64,000 bases of DNA, from contig NZ_FNGM01000001.1 of assembly GCF_900102965.1 (NCBI RefSeq), positions 970,160-1,034,159 on the forward strand, read 5' to 3'. Below are positions 8,469 through 17,155 of this stretch, piece by piece. Origin of the DNA: Paenibacillus jilunlii. GTDB taxonomy: Bacteria; Bacillota; Bacilli; Paenibacillales; Paenibacillaceae. The first letter of the stretch is position 1, and every line of letters starts with the position of its first letter. The notes beneath the pieces were generated by a model that saw only the letters and a list, made by a program, of their open reading frames with translations, did not search any database and was not told the origin of the DNA. The position numbers were made by a program, and so were the translations under genes.

Positions 8469-9545
8469 ATGAATCATACGCATAAGCTGTACCGCATTAC
8501 TTATTGGCACCCGGGTTTTATCCAGGGAATCGGAATCACGTTTTTGCTCGCTGTGGCGGCCAAGTATCTGGCCTTGCTGCCACTGCTGAATATAATGGGG
8601 CAGCTCGTATTGGCAATCCTGCTGGGAATCGCGCTTAGGGGCGTTGCAGGTGTCCCGCAGAAAGCCGTGACCGGTATTCAGTTTTCCAGCAAAAAACTGC
8701 TTCGGGCGGGGATCATCCTGCTGGGAATGAGACTTAATTTTGCCGATATCCTGGCTGCCGGACCGAAGGTATTCGCCATTGCTGTAATCAATATCGCAAT
8801 TACTTTGTTTACTGTATATGGATTTGCCAAGTGGTTCGGAATCGACAGAAGGTTAGGGTTGCTGACGGCCTGCGGCACGGCCATTTGCGGGGCGGCGGCA
8901 GTCGCGGCGATTGCCCCCCAGATCCAAGCATCTGAACATGAGACAGCTGTAGGAGCGGCGACGGTGGCTATTCTGGGGACGATTTTTACACTGGCTTATT
9001 CGCTGTTGTATCCATTCCTGGGATTGAGCCCGTCAGGCTACGGAATCTTTGCCGGGGGCACACTTCATGAGGTGGCCCACGTCATTGCTGCGGCTGCTCC
9101 GGCGGGCAAGGAGGCTGCCGATCTGGCAGTCATAGTGAAGCTTACCCGTGTGGCCATGCTTATCCCTGTCGCAGTCGTCATCGGGTGCCGGGAAAGTTAC
9201 AGACAACGCAAGCAGGCGAGTGCGGAGGAAACTTCAAAGGAACAACAATTCCAAGAGAAACGAAAAACTATTGAATGGAAAAGACTGCCGATTCCCTGGT
9301 TTATCCTCGGTTTTCTATTGATGAGCGGCGTCAATACTTTAGGCATTATTCCGGTGAAGCTCGCAAGCGGGCTTATTGCCCTGGCCTACCTTTTGCTGGC
9401 GATGGCTATGGTTGGAATGGGTCTGGGCGTGGATTTGAAAACCTTTGGCCGGATGGGGAAAAAGCCATTTCTGGCCGGACTTGCCGGTTCGGTTCTGCTG
9501 TCTGCGCTCGGTTATGTGCTGGTGTTTGCTTTTGGATTGGCTTAG
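8469..9545 (+). CDS. YeiH/UPF0324-family membrane transporter (putative sulfate exporter)
   Basis: This 358-residue integral membrane protein has about ten hydrophobic segments. 'GIALRG', 'KKLLRAGIILLGMRLNF' and 'TACGTAICGAAAVAAIAPQI' are characteristic of the YeiH/YadS family, annotated as putative sulfate exporters on limited evidence. I prefer ATG 8469 to the in-frame GTG at 8460 because GGAG at 8455-8458 gives a 10-nt spacer to the ATG and almost none to the GTG. The divergent LysR regulator probably controls it. The substrate is unproven. Confidence 0.85.
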   Translation: MNHTHKLYRITYWHPGFIQGIGITFLLAVAAKYLALLPLLNIMGQLVLAILLGIALRGVAGVPQKAVTGIQFSSKKLLRAGIILLGMRLNFADILAAGPKVFAIAVINIAITLFTVYGFAKWFGIDRRLGLLTACGTAICGAAAVAAIAPQIQASEHETAVGAATVAILGTIFTLAYSLLYPFLGLSPSGYGIFAGGTLHEVAHVIAAAAPAGKEAADLAVIVKLTRVAMLIPVAVVIGCRESYRQRKQASAEETSKEQQFQEKRKTIEWKRLPIPWFILGFLLMSGVNTLGIIPVKLASGLIALAYLLLAMAMVGMGLGVDLKTFGRMGKKPFLAGLAGSVLLSALGYVLVFAFGLA

Positions 9546-9573
9546 AAGAGGAGGGGCAGGCCATACAGCTAAA

Positions 9574-9606
9574 AGACGTCCCCGGATAAGAACAAGGGAC
9601 GCCTGC
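9574..9606. terminator. Weak bidirectional terminator candidate
   Basis: AAAAGACGTCCC and GGGACGCC flank a short loop between two convergent genes (the yeiH-type and VOC genes). The stem is about 6 bp with A-rich and T-containing flanks, so the call is tentative. Confidence 0.4.
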
Positions 9607-9633
9607 ATTTAGAAGAATACGTAAAACAACCTG

Positions 9634-10041
9634 CTATTGGACCTGCTTAGGCACAGTTGTGATCATCCAGAGGATGCCGAATTTATCCTGAACATGTCCG
9701 TACAATGCACCCCAGAAGGCGGGGGCGATTGCTTCCTTGACCACTCCGTCTTCCGCGAGCTTCTCAAAAGCTTCACGGGCTTCCGCTTCATCCGCGAATT
9801 CCAAATTTAAATTAACCGAGTTGCCATAGCTAACCGGCTCGAAAATAGAATCAGACATCATGAAGTGCACTCCGGCGGCGTTAAAGCTGAGATTGATCAC
9901 CTTGTCCTTCAAATCCTCACGCGCATCCGGCAATTCCCCGTGTGTGGTGATGGAATTCATTTTGCCGCCAAGCGCCTGAATATAGAACCCGGCTTGGGCT
10001 TTGGCGTCCTCCGACATCAGGTAAGCTGTAAAGTTGGCCAT
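9634..10041 (-). CDS. VOC-superfamily protein (PhnB/glyoxalase-like)
   Basis: This 135-residue protein has the beta-alpha-beta-beta-beta layout of the vicinal-oxygen-chelate fold. 'AYLMSEDAKAQAGFYIQALGG' at the N-terminus, 'VHFMMSDS' and a C-terminal 'WGALYGHVQDKFGILWMI' are close to the PhnB/YdcG-like group. Members bind metal or small ligands, and no specific reaction can be assigned. The start at ATG 10041 has GAGAGGA upstream on the minus strand. It is convergent with the transporter gene and divergent from the methyltransferase gene. Confidence 0.8.
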   Translation of the reverse strand: MANFTAYLMSEDAKAQAGFYIQALGGKMNSITTHGELPDAREDLKDKVINLSFNAAGVHFMMSDSIFEPVSYGNSVNLNLEFADEAEAREAFEKLAEDGVVKEAIAPAFWGALYGHVQDKFGILWMITTVPKQVQ

Positions 10042-10231
10042 GTAAACAACATCCTCTCTTTTTTGTGATGTTATAATCCGTCCGACCTGTCCATTGTAGC
10101 AAAACCCCTCAGCCAGATTTCTTATGGATTGCTGTATCTTTCTTCAGAATAAATTCAGAATTCCCCAAACTTTTTCTAAAGGTTGTTCAGTTAAGATTGG
10201 AACCATCAGAGTAAGGGGGTTCAAAGATATA

Positions 10232-10822
10232 ATGATGAAAATGAGCGATTGGGTTGAAGAGAGGGCGGTATTTCTATATAAATTTTTGCGGTTTCCGCGG
10301 CAGGTTGGCAGTTTTGCACCAAGCTCTGCAGAATTGGCAGCGGTGATGACGAAGCAGGTTCCATGGCATCAGGTTCAAGCTATAGCCGAACTTGGCGCAG
10401 GTACAGGTGCAATTACAAGGCATATTCAAAGGTCGGCCACCGCAGATACAAAGGTCATGTTGTTTGAAAAAGACCCGTTTCTGCGGAAAAGGCTGCGGGC
10501 AGCCTATCCGGGCTACGCTTGTCACGCTGACTGCCTCAGGCTGGAGCTTGCCCTCCATAATGATAACTGCGGGCCGCTGGATTGCATCCTGAGCGGACTT
10601 CCTTTTTTCAATTTCCCGCAAAGCGTCAGAGATCTGCTCATGGGGCAAATCGTAAGCTCTTTGAAGGAAGAGGGCTTGTTTATTGCCTTTCAATACAGCA
10701 AGCAGATGAAAAAGCAATTGGAACAGCATTTTGTAATTGAGCAGATCTGTTTTGTTCCCCGGAATCTTCCTCCAGCCTTCGTATATGTATGCCGAAAGAA
10801 AAGAACGGGCCTAGATGCATAA
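10232..10822 (+). CDS. SAM-dependent methyltransferase, PmtA/KsgA-like
   Basis: This 196-residue protein carries the Rossmann-type SAM motif 'AELGAGTGAITRHI' (about residues 46-59), an acidic 'LFEKDPFLRKRL' strand 2 motif and 'SGLPFFNFP' in the position of the NPPF-like motif IV. This combination is seen in small phospholipid N-methyltransferases and KsgA relatives. The N-terminal 'KFLRFPRQVGSFAPSS' is typical of the phospholipid-methylase subgroup. The frame is open upstream to 10124, but AAGGGGG at 10213-10219 supports a start near ATG 10232 (ATG 10235 is possible). The substrate is uncertain: lipid or rRNA. Confidence 0.7.
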   Translation: MMKMSDWVEERAVFLYKFLRFPRQVGSFAPSSAELAAVMTKQVPWHQVQAIAELGAGTGAITRHIQRSATADTKVMLFEKDPFLRKRLRAAYPGYACHADCLRLELALHNDNCGPLDCILSGLPFFNFPQSVRDLLMGQIVSSLKEEGLFIAFQYSKQMKKQLEQHFVIEQICFVPRNLPPAFVYVCRKKRTGLDA

Positions 10823-10840
10823 TTATTAACAGGGGCCTCG

Positions 10841-11695
10841 CTACACCCCCGAGTATGCCAAGAAACCGCCGTCTACCGGAACCGTAATCCCTGTCACAAA
10901 ACCGGACATACCTTCGTCCGCGAGCCAAAGCAGGGTACCCAGCAGCTCTTCCGGCTTGCCGAAGCGGCGCATAGGGGTCTGGGAGATGATCTTGTGCGAA
11001 CGTTCGGATAGTTCTCCATCTTCCCGGAGCAGCAGCCTCTCATTCTGCTTCGTGAGGAAAAAGCCCGGTGCAATGGCATTGACCCGGATGCCGGCTTCGG
11101 CCAGATGGACGGCCAGCCACTGCGTGAAGTTGTTGACACCCGCCTTCGCAGCGCTGTAGGCAGGGACCTTGGTCATCGGCGCGGCGGCGCTCATGGAAGA
11201 GATGTTAATAACCGAAGCTCCCGGGCGTCCGAGCATTTGCTTGGCAAAAATCTGTGTGGGAATGAGCGTACCAATCAGATTGAGGTCCATGACCTGACGG
11301 AAGCCGGTGGCAGAAAGATCGAAAAAGGAGGTGATTTCCGGGTTCTCGAGATCGCCTTCCGTAAAGATCTCTTTGGTTGTGACCGCTGACGGCTGGTTGC
11401 CCCCGGCCCCGTTGATTAACAGATCACAGGGTCCCCAATGGTTCAGGACTTCAGCGGCGGCACGGTGCACACTGCTGTCTTCTGTAACATCGCAGGCCAC
11501 AGAAATGGCCTGGCCTCCGGCGGCATTGATTTCGGCAGCAAGGGAGTCCCCTTTGTCCACAGTCCGGTTCAGAATGGCGACCTTGACTCCCTGGCGTCCC
11601 AGCTCATGGGCCATAACGGCGCCTAAAACACCCGCTCCTCCGGTAATGACAGCAACTTTGCCTGCAAGTGCAGGCTGCAAGGCTAATTCGGCCAT
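10841..11695 (-). CDS. SDR oxidoreductase, fructuronate/mannonate dehydrogenase type (UxuB/YjmF-like)
   Basis: This 284-residue short-chain dehydrogenase has the NAD(P) motif 'ITGGAGVLG' (about 17-25), 'NGAGG', catalytic Ser in 'INISSMSA' and 'YSAAKAG' (YxxxK). '[10 protein letters not shown]' and the 'TKQNERLL' insert match the SDR-type D-mannonate oxidoreductase group, which interconverts fructuronate and mannonate. I chose ATG 11695 because GAGAGGAAG lies 8 nt before it; the longer frame to 11722 has no ribosome binding site. It is read in the same direction as the AraC gene just upstream, and a sugar oxidoreductase cluster lies beyond. Its exact substrate is inferred from the family. Confidence 0.8.
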   Translation of the reverse strand: MAELALQPALAGKVAVITGGAGVLGAVMAHELGRQGVKVAILNRTVDKGDSLAAEINAAGGQAISVACDVTEDSSVHRAAAEVLNHWGPCDLLINGAGGNQPSAVTTKEIFTEGDLENPEITSFFDLSATGFRQVMDLNLIGTLIPTQIFAKQMLGRPGASVINISSMSAAAPMTKVPAYSAAKAGVNNFTQWLAVHLAEAGIRVNAIAPGFFLTKQNERLLLREDGELSERSHKIISQTPMRRFGKPEELLGTLLWLADEGMSGFVTGITVPVDGGFLAYSGV

Positions 11696-11800
11696 GAATT
11701 GCACTTCCTCTCTATAGGGCACTGCGCGATAGCGCTTCCCTCGATGATTTGTTAAATCTCTTCACCAACTGCGGATATTAGGTAAGTTTCCCGCTTGAGT

Positions 11801-12625
11801 TTATCGCGTGCTGCTCCGGTATGCCGAGGGGGAGACTCCGGTTGTTTTTTTGAAATATTTCGAGAAATGCGCCAGCTCCATCCCCACCTGCTCGGCAATA
11901 TCGGAGATGCTGAAGCTGGTATAGGACAGCTGTTTTTTGGCGAGCTCCATCCGTTTGAGCTGTACATAATGCATAGGGGTTAGCCCCATGAATTTTTTGA
12001 AATACGGGATGAAATAGTTCGGATGCAGATGCACCAGCTCTGCCAGCTCCTCGACCTCAAGCGGCCGCATCAGCCGCTGGTCAATATATTCAAGCACATG
12101 GGCCAGCTTGCCCTGATCACTGGTATGGAGCAGGTCATCCATGAAATCAGAGTAGCCGCCAGCTTCCAGACACAACGCCAGAAGATTGAGCAGCGCAGCC
12201 TGAAGACGGATCTTGGACAGGAAGCTGTCGTCCTGAAAAAGTCTGATCATCTCGGTAAAAACCGCCCGGACTGCATCCGGGTCAGCCGCATCGCTGATAT
12301 ACAGCTTGTTCGCGGAATGAAACAGCGGCCATTCGCCAATATGGGCATCGAAATGGCAAAAGTAGCGGGCATAAGGATTATTGGGCGATGTTTCCGTTGT
12401 CTGTGTGGAGCCGGCAGGCATAATCATTAATTGCCCCGGCCTGGGATAATAGGTGACACCGTTAATAATCACTTTACCTTCACCGCAGTCAATAAAATAA
12501 AGCCGGTTGAAGGAGGGCGTCTCGTTCGTGCGGTTCCAGCCGGGGTACTTCGTGCTGAGCTGGGCATAAGTCACGGTAACGTTCAGATTCTGCAGCAGGT
12601 GCCCCTGCCTGTTCAAGAGATCCAT
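11801..12625 (-). CDS. AraC-family transcriptional regulator with cupin sensor
   Basis: This 274-residue protein has an N-terminal AraC-type ligand-binding cupin region (about 20-160: 'FIDCGEGKVIINGVTYYPRPGQLMIMPAG') and a C-terminal double helix-turn-helix (about 175-274: 'HPNYFIPYFKKFMGLTPMHYVQLKRMELAKKQL', 'AHFSKYFKKTTGVSPSAYR'). The start at 12625 follows AAAGGAG. It sits divergent from the Gfo/Idh/MocA cluster and upstream of the SDR gene, so it probably senses a sugar or sugar acid and controls both flanks (inference). Confidence 0.88.
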   Translation of the reverse strand: MDLLNRQGHLLQNLNVTVTYAQLSTKYPGWNRTNETPSFNRLYFIDCGEGKVIINGVTYYPRPGQLMIMPAGSTQTTETSPNNPYARYFCHFDAHIGEWPLFHSANKLYISDAADPDAVRAVFTEMIRLFQDDSFLSKIRLQAALLNLLALCLEAGGYSDFMDDLLHTSDQGKLAHVLEYIDQRLMRPLEVEELAELVHLHPNYFIPYFKKFMGLTPMHYVQLKRMELAKKQLSYTSFSISDIAEQVGMELAHFSKYFKKTTGVSPSAYRSSTR

Positions 12626-12785
12626 TGTTCTGCTCCTTTGAAAAGGAATTCATTCTATTATACCGCTTTCATTTAACTAATACATCTTAATTATATACAA
12701 ATTGTTCTTAATTCCAGTCATGTTCACGCCCAGAGATTAAGGTTATCCTCATATCATAATCTGAAATTAGGAAGTGATCCTAGAG

Positions 12786-13949
12786 ATGGCAAAGGTACGT
12801 TATGGAATTATTGGCATCGGGAATATGGGCCGGGCCCATGCCCTTAGTCTGGGGGACGATGTGGAAGGGGCCGAGCTGGCTGCGGTATGCGATATCAGCC
12901 CTGAACGCCTGGAATGGGCTGCGGAACAATTACCGGGGAAGGTGAAGCATTTCAGTACGGCAGCAGAAATGTTTCAGTCCGGGACGATTGATGCCGTATT
13001 AATCTCAACCCCCCATTATGACCACCCGCCGCTGGCGATCGAGGCGCTGGGCTATGGGCTTCATGTCCTGATTGAAAAGCCTGCCGGGGTGTACACCAAA
13101 GCCGTCCAGGAAATGAACGAGGCTGCGGCAAAGTCGGACCGCAAATTCGGTATTATGTACAATCAGCGGACGAATCCGATTTACCAAAAGCTGCGGGAGC
13201 TGATTCACACCGGCGAGCTTGGCGAGATCCGCCGCACGAATTGGATTATCACCAACTGGTACAGGTCGCAGAACTATTACGATTCCGGCGGCTGGCGTGC
13301 GACCTGGGCCGGAGAAGGCGGTGGAGTGCTGCTGAATCAGGACCCGCACCAGCTGGATCTCTGGCAGTGGACCACAGGGATGATGCCGACGCGCATCCGG
13401 GCATTTTGCCACTTTGGCAAATACCGGAAGATTGAGGTCGAAGATGATGTAACCGCTTATGTCGAGTATGCGAACGGAGCCACCGGATTGTTCATTACGA
13501 CGACCGGGGAAGCCCCGGGAACGAACCGTTTTGAAATAACCGGTGACAACGGAAAAATCGTCATTGAGGACGATACCCTGACCTTCTGGCGGCTGCGCAC
13601 ACCGGAGCCGGTTTTCAATGCTGAATTTAAGGGCGGCTTCGGAGCACCGGAATGCTGGAAATGCGAAATCCCGGTGAAACACGGGAATGGTGAGCAGCAT
13701 ATAGGCATCCTGCGTAATTTTACGAATGCAATTCTGCACGGTGAACCACTGCTGGCGCCGGGGGAAGAAGGCATCCATGGCCTGACGCTTTCGAACGCTA
13801 TGTATCTGTCCGCATGGACAGACAACTGGGTGGAGCTGCCGATTGACAGCGATCTGTTCCATGAGAAGCTGATGGAAAAAGTGCAAAATTCCACCTTTCA
13901 GAAGGATACAACTGTGCAAAAAACGCTGAATGTAACCGGAACACATTAA
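12786..13949 (+). CDS. Gfo/Idh/MocA-family oxidoreductase 1
   Basis: This 387-residue NAD(P)-dependent dehydrogenase has an N-terminal Rossmann fold ('YGIIGIGNMGRAHA', residues about 6-19), the family 'EKPAG' motif and a C-terminal alpha/beta substrate domain. I chose ATG 12786 over GTG 12774 because AGGAAG directly abuts the GTG, while the ATG has a workable spacer. It is the first gene of a four-gene run with short gaps (23, 20 and 37 bp) that includes an isomerase and two further oxidoreductases. Members oxidise or reduce sugars, inositols or sugar derivatives. The substrate here is unassigned. Confidence 0.85.
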   Translation: MAKVRYGIIGIGNMGRAHALSLGDDVEGAELAAVCDISPERLEWAAEQLPGKVKHFSTAAEMFQSGTIDAVLISTPHYDHPPLAIEALGYGLHVLIEKPAGVYTKAVQEMNEAAAKSDRKFGIMYNQRTNPIYQKLRELIHTGELGEIRRTNWIITNWYRSQNYYDSGGWRATWAGEGGGVLLNQDPHQLDLWQWTTGMMPTRIRAFCHFGKYRKIEVEDDVTAYVEYANGATGLFITTTGEAPGTNRFEITGDNGKIVIEDDTLTFWRLRTPEPVFNAEFKGGFGAPECWKCEIPVKHGNGEQHIGILRNFTNAILHGEPLLAPGEEGIHGLTLSNAMYLSAWTDNWVELPIDSDLFHEKLMEKVQNSTFQKDTTVQKTLNVTGTH

Positions 13950-13972
13950 CTATTCAAGGAGTGAAATAACCT

Positions 13973-14737
13973 ATGAAGACTTCAACGATTGCTGCGCAGA
14001 TGTATACCTTGCGGGAATTCACCCAGACTCCGGAAGGATTGCGGGAGAGCTTCCTTAAAGTGAAGGACATCGGCTATCAGGCAGTGCAGGTTTCAGGTAT
14101 TGGCCCGATTGATCCGCAGCTGGTGAAGCAATATGCGGATGAAGCCGGACTTGCCATCTGTGCGACACATGTTCCCTGGAACAGGCTGGTGAATGATCTT
14201 GACGCGCTGGCCGCTGAGCATAGGCTCTGGAACTGCAATTATGTCGGACTTGGTGCGCTGCCAGGGGAATACCAGACCAGTCAAGAGGGCTACCGCACTT
14301 TTGCCAAGAAGGCCTCCGAAATCGCTCTTGTTCTGAAGCAGAAGCATGGACTGCAATTCGTCTATCATAACCACGATTTTGAGTTCGAGCGTCTGGATGG
14401 CGTCACAGGACTTGAAGTGCTGCTCCAGGAGGCGGACCCTGAGGCGTTCGGTTTCGAGCTGGATCTCTACTGGGTTCAGGCCGGCGGGGGAAGTCCGGTA
14501 GATTGGATTCACAGGGTCAAGGACAGAATGCGGGTTGTGCATCTGAAGGATATGGCGGTAGTTGCAAGAAAAGCGGAATTTGCCGAGATCGGCCAAGGAA
14601 ATATGAATTACCCGGCGATTATTGAGGCCTGCCGTGAGACCGGGGTAGAGTGGTTTGTCGTTGAGCAGGATGTCTGCCGCCGCAACCCGTTCGAGAGCCT
14701 GAAGATCAGCCTGGACTATCTGCACACACTGCTATAA
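13973..14737 (+). CDS. Sugar phosphate isomerase/epimerase (xylose isomerase-like TIM barrel)
   Basis: This 254-residue protein belongs to the AP-endonuclease-2/xylose-isomerase-like barrel superfamily. It shows 'YHNHDFEFE', 'FELDLYWVQAGG', 'VVHLKDM' and a final 'EQDVCRRNPFESL', the metal-binding glutamate/histidine/aspartate set of IolE/IolH-like isomerases. It starts at ATG 13973 after AAGGAG. It lies between Gfo/Idh/MocA genes, the usual company of these enzymes in inositol, ketosugar or glycoside-oxidation pathways. An inosose- or 3-keto-sugar-type substrate is plausible but not shown. Confidence 0.85.
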   Translation: MKTSTIAAQMYTLREFTQTPEGLRESFLKVKDIGYQAVQVSGIGPIDPQLVKQYADEAGLAICATHVPWNRLVNDLDALAAEHRLWNCNYVGLGALPGEYQTSQEGYRTFAKKASEIALVLKQKHGLQFVYHNHDFEFERLDGVTGLEVLLQEADPEAFGFELDLYWVQAGGGSPVDWIHRVKDRMRVVHLKDMAVVARKAEFAEIGQGNMNYPAIIEACRETGVEWFVVEQDVCRRNPFESLKISLDYLHTLL

Positions 14738-14757
14738 CGAGACGAGGGGGAAGAAGG

Positions 14758-15846
14758 ATGAGCCGCAAAGACGGAATGAATTATGCACCCAGGCATGAGG
14801 CAAAACCGGTGGTTGGACCGGGTGAATTTGTAATCGCAGCAATCGCACTGGACCATGGTCACATCTATGGTATGTGCAACGGGCTGGTGGAAGCCGGAGC
14901 GCAATTGAAATGGGTATATGATCCTGACCCCGAAAAGGTCAAAGCCTTCATCGCCGCCTATCCGGGAGTCCGGGCCGCCAGATCAGAAGAAGAAGTCCTT
15001 GAAGACCCTGAGGTCCGCCTGGTGGCGGCAGCGGCGGTACCTTCCGGGCGGGGGCCGCTGGGCTTGCGTGTAATGGCTCACGGGAAGGATTATTTTACGG
15101 ACAAAGCCCCATTTACCGCGATGGAGCAGCTTGAAGCGGCACGGCTGCAGTCAGAGAAGACAAAACGCAAATACATGTGTTATTTCAGCGAACGGCTGCA
15201 TGTGGAAAGTGCGGTCTACGCCGGGCAGCTGATCCGTCAGGGAGCTATCGGCCGGGTGCTTCAGGTGATCGGGATGGGACCGCACCGTCTAAATGCGCCC
15301 AGCCGTCCCGGCTGGTTCTTCCAGCGCGAGAAGTATGGAGGCATCCTCTGTGATATCGGAAGTCACCAGATTGAGCAATTCCTCTACTATGGAAACTGCT
15401 TGGATGCTAAAGTGCTGCACAGCAAGGTTGCCAACTACAATCATGCTGCCTACCCGGAGCTTGAGGATTTCGGCGATGCGACCTTGGTCGGCGACAATGG
15501 GACGACCCAATATTTCCGCGTGGACTGGTTCACCCCGGACGGGCTCGGTACATGGGGAGATGGCCGGACAATTATCATGGGAACCGAAGGGTACATGGAG
15601 CTGCGCAAATACAGCGATATTGCCCGTTCGAACACACCGGATCATGTATTTTGGGTAGACGGACAAGGTGAGCATTATGAGCACGTGGCCGGGAAGGTTG
15701 GGTTTCCTTTCTTCGGAGAGCTGATTCTGGACTGCCTGGAGCGCACAGAGCTGGCGATGACCCAGGCTCATGTATTCAAAGCTGCGAAGCTGTGTCTTCA
15801 GGCGCAGTCCCAGGCGCTGAACCTCACCCCGGATACACTCAGATAG
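14758..15846 (+). CDS. Gfo/Idh/MocA-family oxidoreductase 2
   Basis: This 362-residue protein has a short N-terminal extension before 'FVIAAIALDHGHIYGMCNGLVEAGAQ'. The usual GxGxxG is therefore altered to ALDHGHIYGM, a variant in one oxidoreductase subgroup. 'TDKAPFT' stands where EKP is normal. The C-terminal half carries 'GGILCDIGSHQIEQFLYY' and 'NYNHAAYPELEDFGD'. It starts at ATG 14758 after GAGGGGGAAGAAGG. It is divergent in motif from its two paralogues in the cluster, which suggests a different step rather than redundancy (inference). Confidence 0.8.
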   Translation: MSRKDGMNYAPRHEAKPVVGPGEFVIAAIALDHGHIYGMCNGLVEAGAQLKWVYDPDPEKVKAFIAAYPGVRAARSEEEVLEDPEVRLVAAAAVPSGRGPLGLRVMAHGKDYFTDKAPFTAMEQLEAARLQSEKTKRKYMCYFSERLHVESAVYAGQLIRQGAIGRVLQVIGMGPHRLNAPSRPGWFFQREKYGGILCDIGSHQIEQFLYYGNCLDAKVLHSKVANYNHAAYPELEDFGDATLVGDNGTTQYFRVDWFTPDGLGTWGDGRTIIMGTEGYMELRKYSDIARSNTPDHVFWVDGQGEHYEHVAGKVGFPFFGELILDCLERTELAMTQAHVFKAAKLCLQAQSQALNLTPDTLR

Positions 15847-15883
15847 CCGGTCAGAAGTCAGACCAAAGCGGAAGGTGAATTGG

Positions 15884-16888
15884 ATGAGTACAATAGGAGC
15901 AGCCATCATCGGGTGCGGGGCAATCGCTCCCTTGCATGCCAACGCTATTCAATCCATGGAAGGCGCCCGGCTGGTGGCTGTTGTTGACACAGATCCTGTA
16001 AGGGCGGATCAAGCTGCCCATGATTACGGCTGTGAGGCAGCAGCAGACTACAGGCAGCTTCTTGGGAGAACGGATATCGGCATTGTCCATTTATGCACGC
16101 CGCATCATCTGCATGCACCGATGGCAGCGGAGTTTCTGCAGGCAGGCCATCATGTCTTAACCGAGAAGCCCATGGCATTGGATGTGCCATCTGCCCGGCG
16201 CATGCAGGAAGCGGCGTCAGCCAGCAAGGGTCAGCTTGGCGTGGTCTTTCAGAACCGCTATAATGCCCCTTCCATACGGATCAAAGAGACCATCGATTCT
16301 GGTATTATGGGTCAGCTCATCTGCATGAAGGGGATTGTGACATGGCACCGGAGCGAAGACTATTACACGGAGAGCAGCTGGCGGGGCAAATGGGCTACCG
16401 AAGGCGGCGGAGTGCTGATTAACCAGACGATCCATACCCTTGATCTGCTGCAATGGTTCGGGGGCGAGATTGCTTCTGTCACCGGAAGTGTGACCACCGA
16501 CGTGCTGAATGAAGTCATCGAGGTGGAGGATACGGCACACGCCTGTATTCGCTTCAAGAATAATGTCCGGGGGCTTTTCTACGGTACGAATGCTTATTCC
16601 GTGAATTCTCCGGTAGAAATGGAGCTTATCTTTGAACAAGGTACGCTCCTGCTGCGCAGAGACTGCCTGTATCTCTGGAAAGACGGCCAAGAAACACTGC
16701 TGTCTGAGCCCGTCTCCACTGCGGTCGAAGGCAAATCCTACTGGGGAACCAGCCATAAGCGGTTAATCCTGGATTTCTACAAGCACGTCAGAGAAGGACG
16801 GAAATTCTGGATCGACGCGAGCGAGGGGATCAAGGCGCTGGAGGTTATTGCCGGTATCTATAAATCTGCAGTGAAGCCCTCAAATTGA
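15884..16888 (+). CDS. Gfo/Idh/MocA-family oxidoreductase 3
   Basis: This 334-residue member has 'AAIIGCGAIAPLHANAI' (Rossmann glycine motif) and 'TEKPMALD' (EKP motif). 'ATEGGGVLINQTIHTLDLLQWF' provides the usual aspartate/histidine substrate-site region. I prefer ATG 15884, with GGAAGGTG upstream, over GTG 15875. It closes the four-gene run, which ends in the terminator at 16935. The first and third paralogues share the 'GGWRATW/SSWRGKWA..GGGVLLNQ' pattern, indicating closer kinship with each other than with the second. Confidence 0.85.
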   Translation: MSTIGAAIIGCGAIAPLHANAIQSMEGARLVAVVDTDPVRADQAAHDYGCEAAADYRQLLGRTDIGIVHLCTPHHLHAPMAAEFLQAGHHVLTEKPMALDVPSARRMQEAASASKGQLGVVFQNRYNAPSIRIKETIDSGIMGQLICMKGIVTWHRSEDYYTESSWRGKWATEGGGVLINQTIHTLDLLQWFGGEIASVTGSVTTDVLNEVIEVEDTAHACIRFKNNVRGLFYGTNAYSVNSPVEMELIFEQGTLLLRRDCLYLWKDGQETLLSEPVSTAVEGKSYWGTSHKRLILDFYKHVREGRKFWIDASEGIKALEVIAGIYKSAVKPSN

Positions 16889-16934
16889 CTTTAGGCACAA
16901 TTCCCCGTATCTTCATAACATACGTTTCAAAAAG

Positions 16935-16980
16935 CCTTAATACTCCTGGACTCTGGAGAATTAAGGTTTTTTTCTTTTTT
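16935..16980 (+). terminator. Rho-independent terminator after the oxidoreductase cluster
   Basis: CCTTAATACTCC pairs with GGAGAATTAAGG (one mismatch) around a short loop, followed by a run of T's interrupted by a single C (about 16967-16980). Confidence 0.85.
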
Positions 16981-17093
16981 TGCAGCAAAAATGACGCTAA
17001 ACCTCTTCATCAAATCGTTTCACCCAAAATATGGGGACAAAAACCGAAATTCTGATCCTACTAAAAAGGTAGCAGGAATACTATAATCATAGT

Positions 17094-17107
17094 TGAAAAC
17101 GCATACA
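17094..17107 (+). promoter_or_regulatory. cre-like site upstream of the glucanase gene
   Basis: TGAAAACGCATACA matches the 14-nt CcpA catabolite-responsive consensus except at one position. It lies about 50 bp before the GH64 gene and just after a TATAAT at 17082-17087, which fits carbon catabolite repression of a secreted glucanase. Confidence 0.4.
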
Positions 17108-17155
17108 ATTATGGTGCGTGATTGAACCTAAACCATTTATTGGAGGTAGATTGCG

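Noticed and set aside
10124..10231. N-terminal extension of the small methyltransferase
   Set aside because: It has no ribosome binding site near 10124, and AAGGGGG supports a start near 10232.
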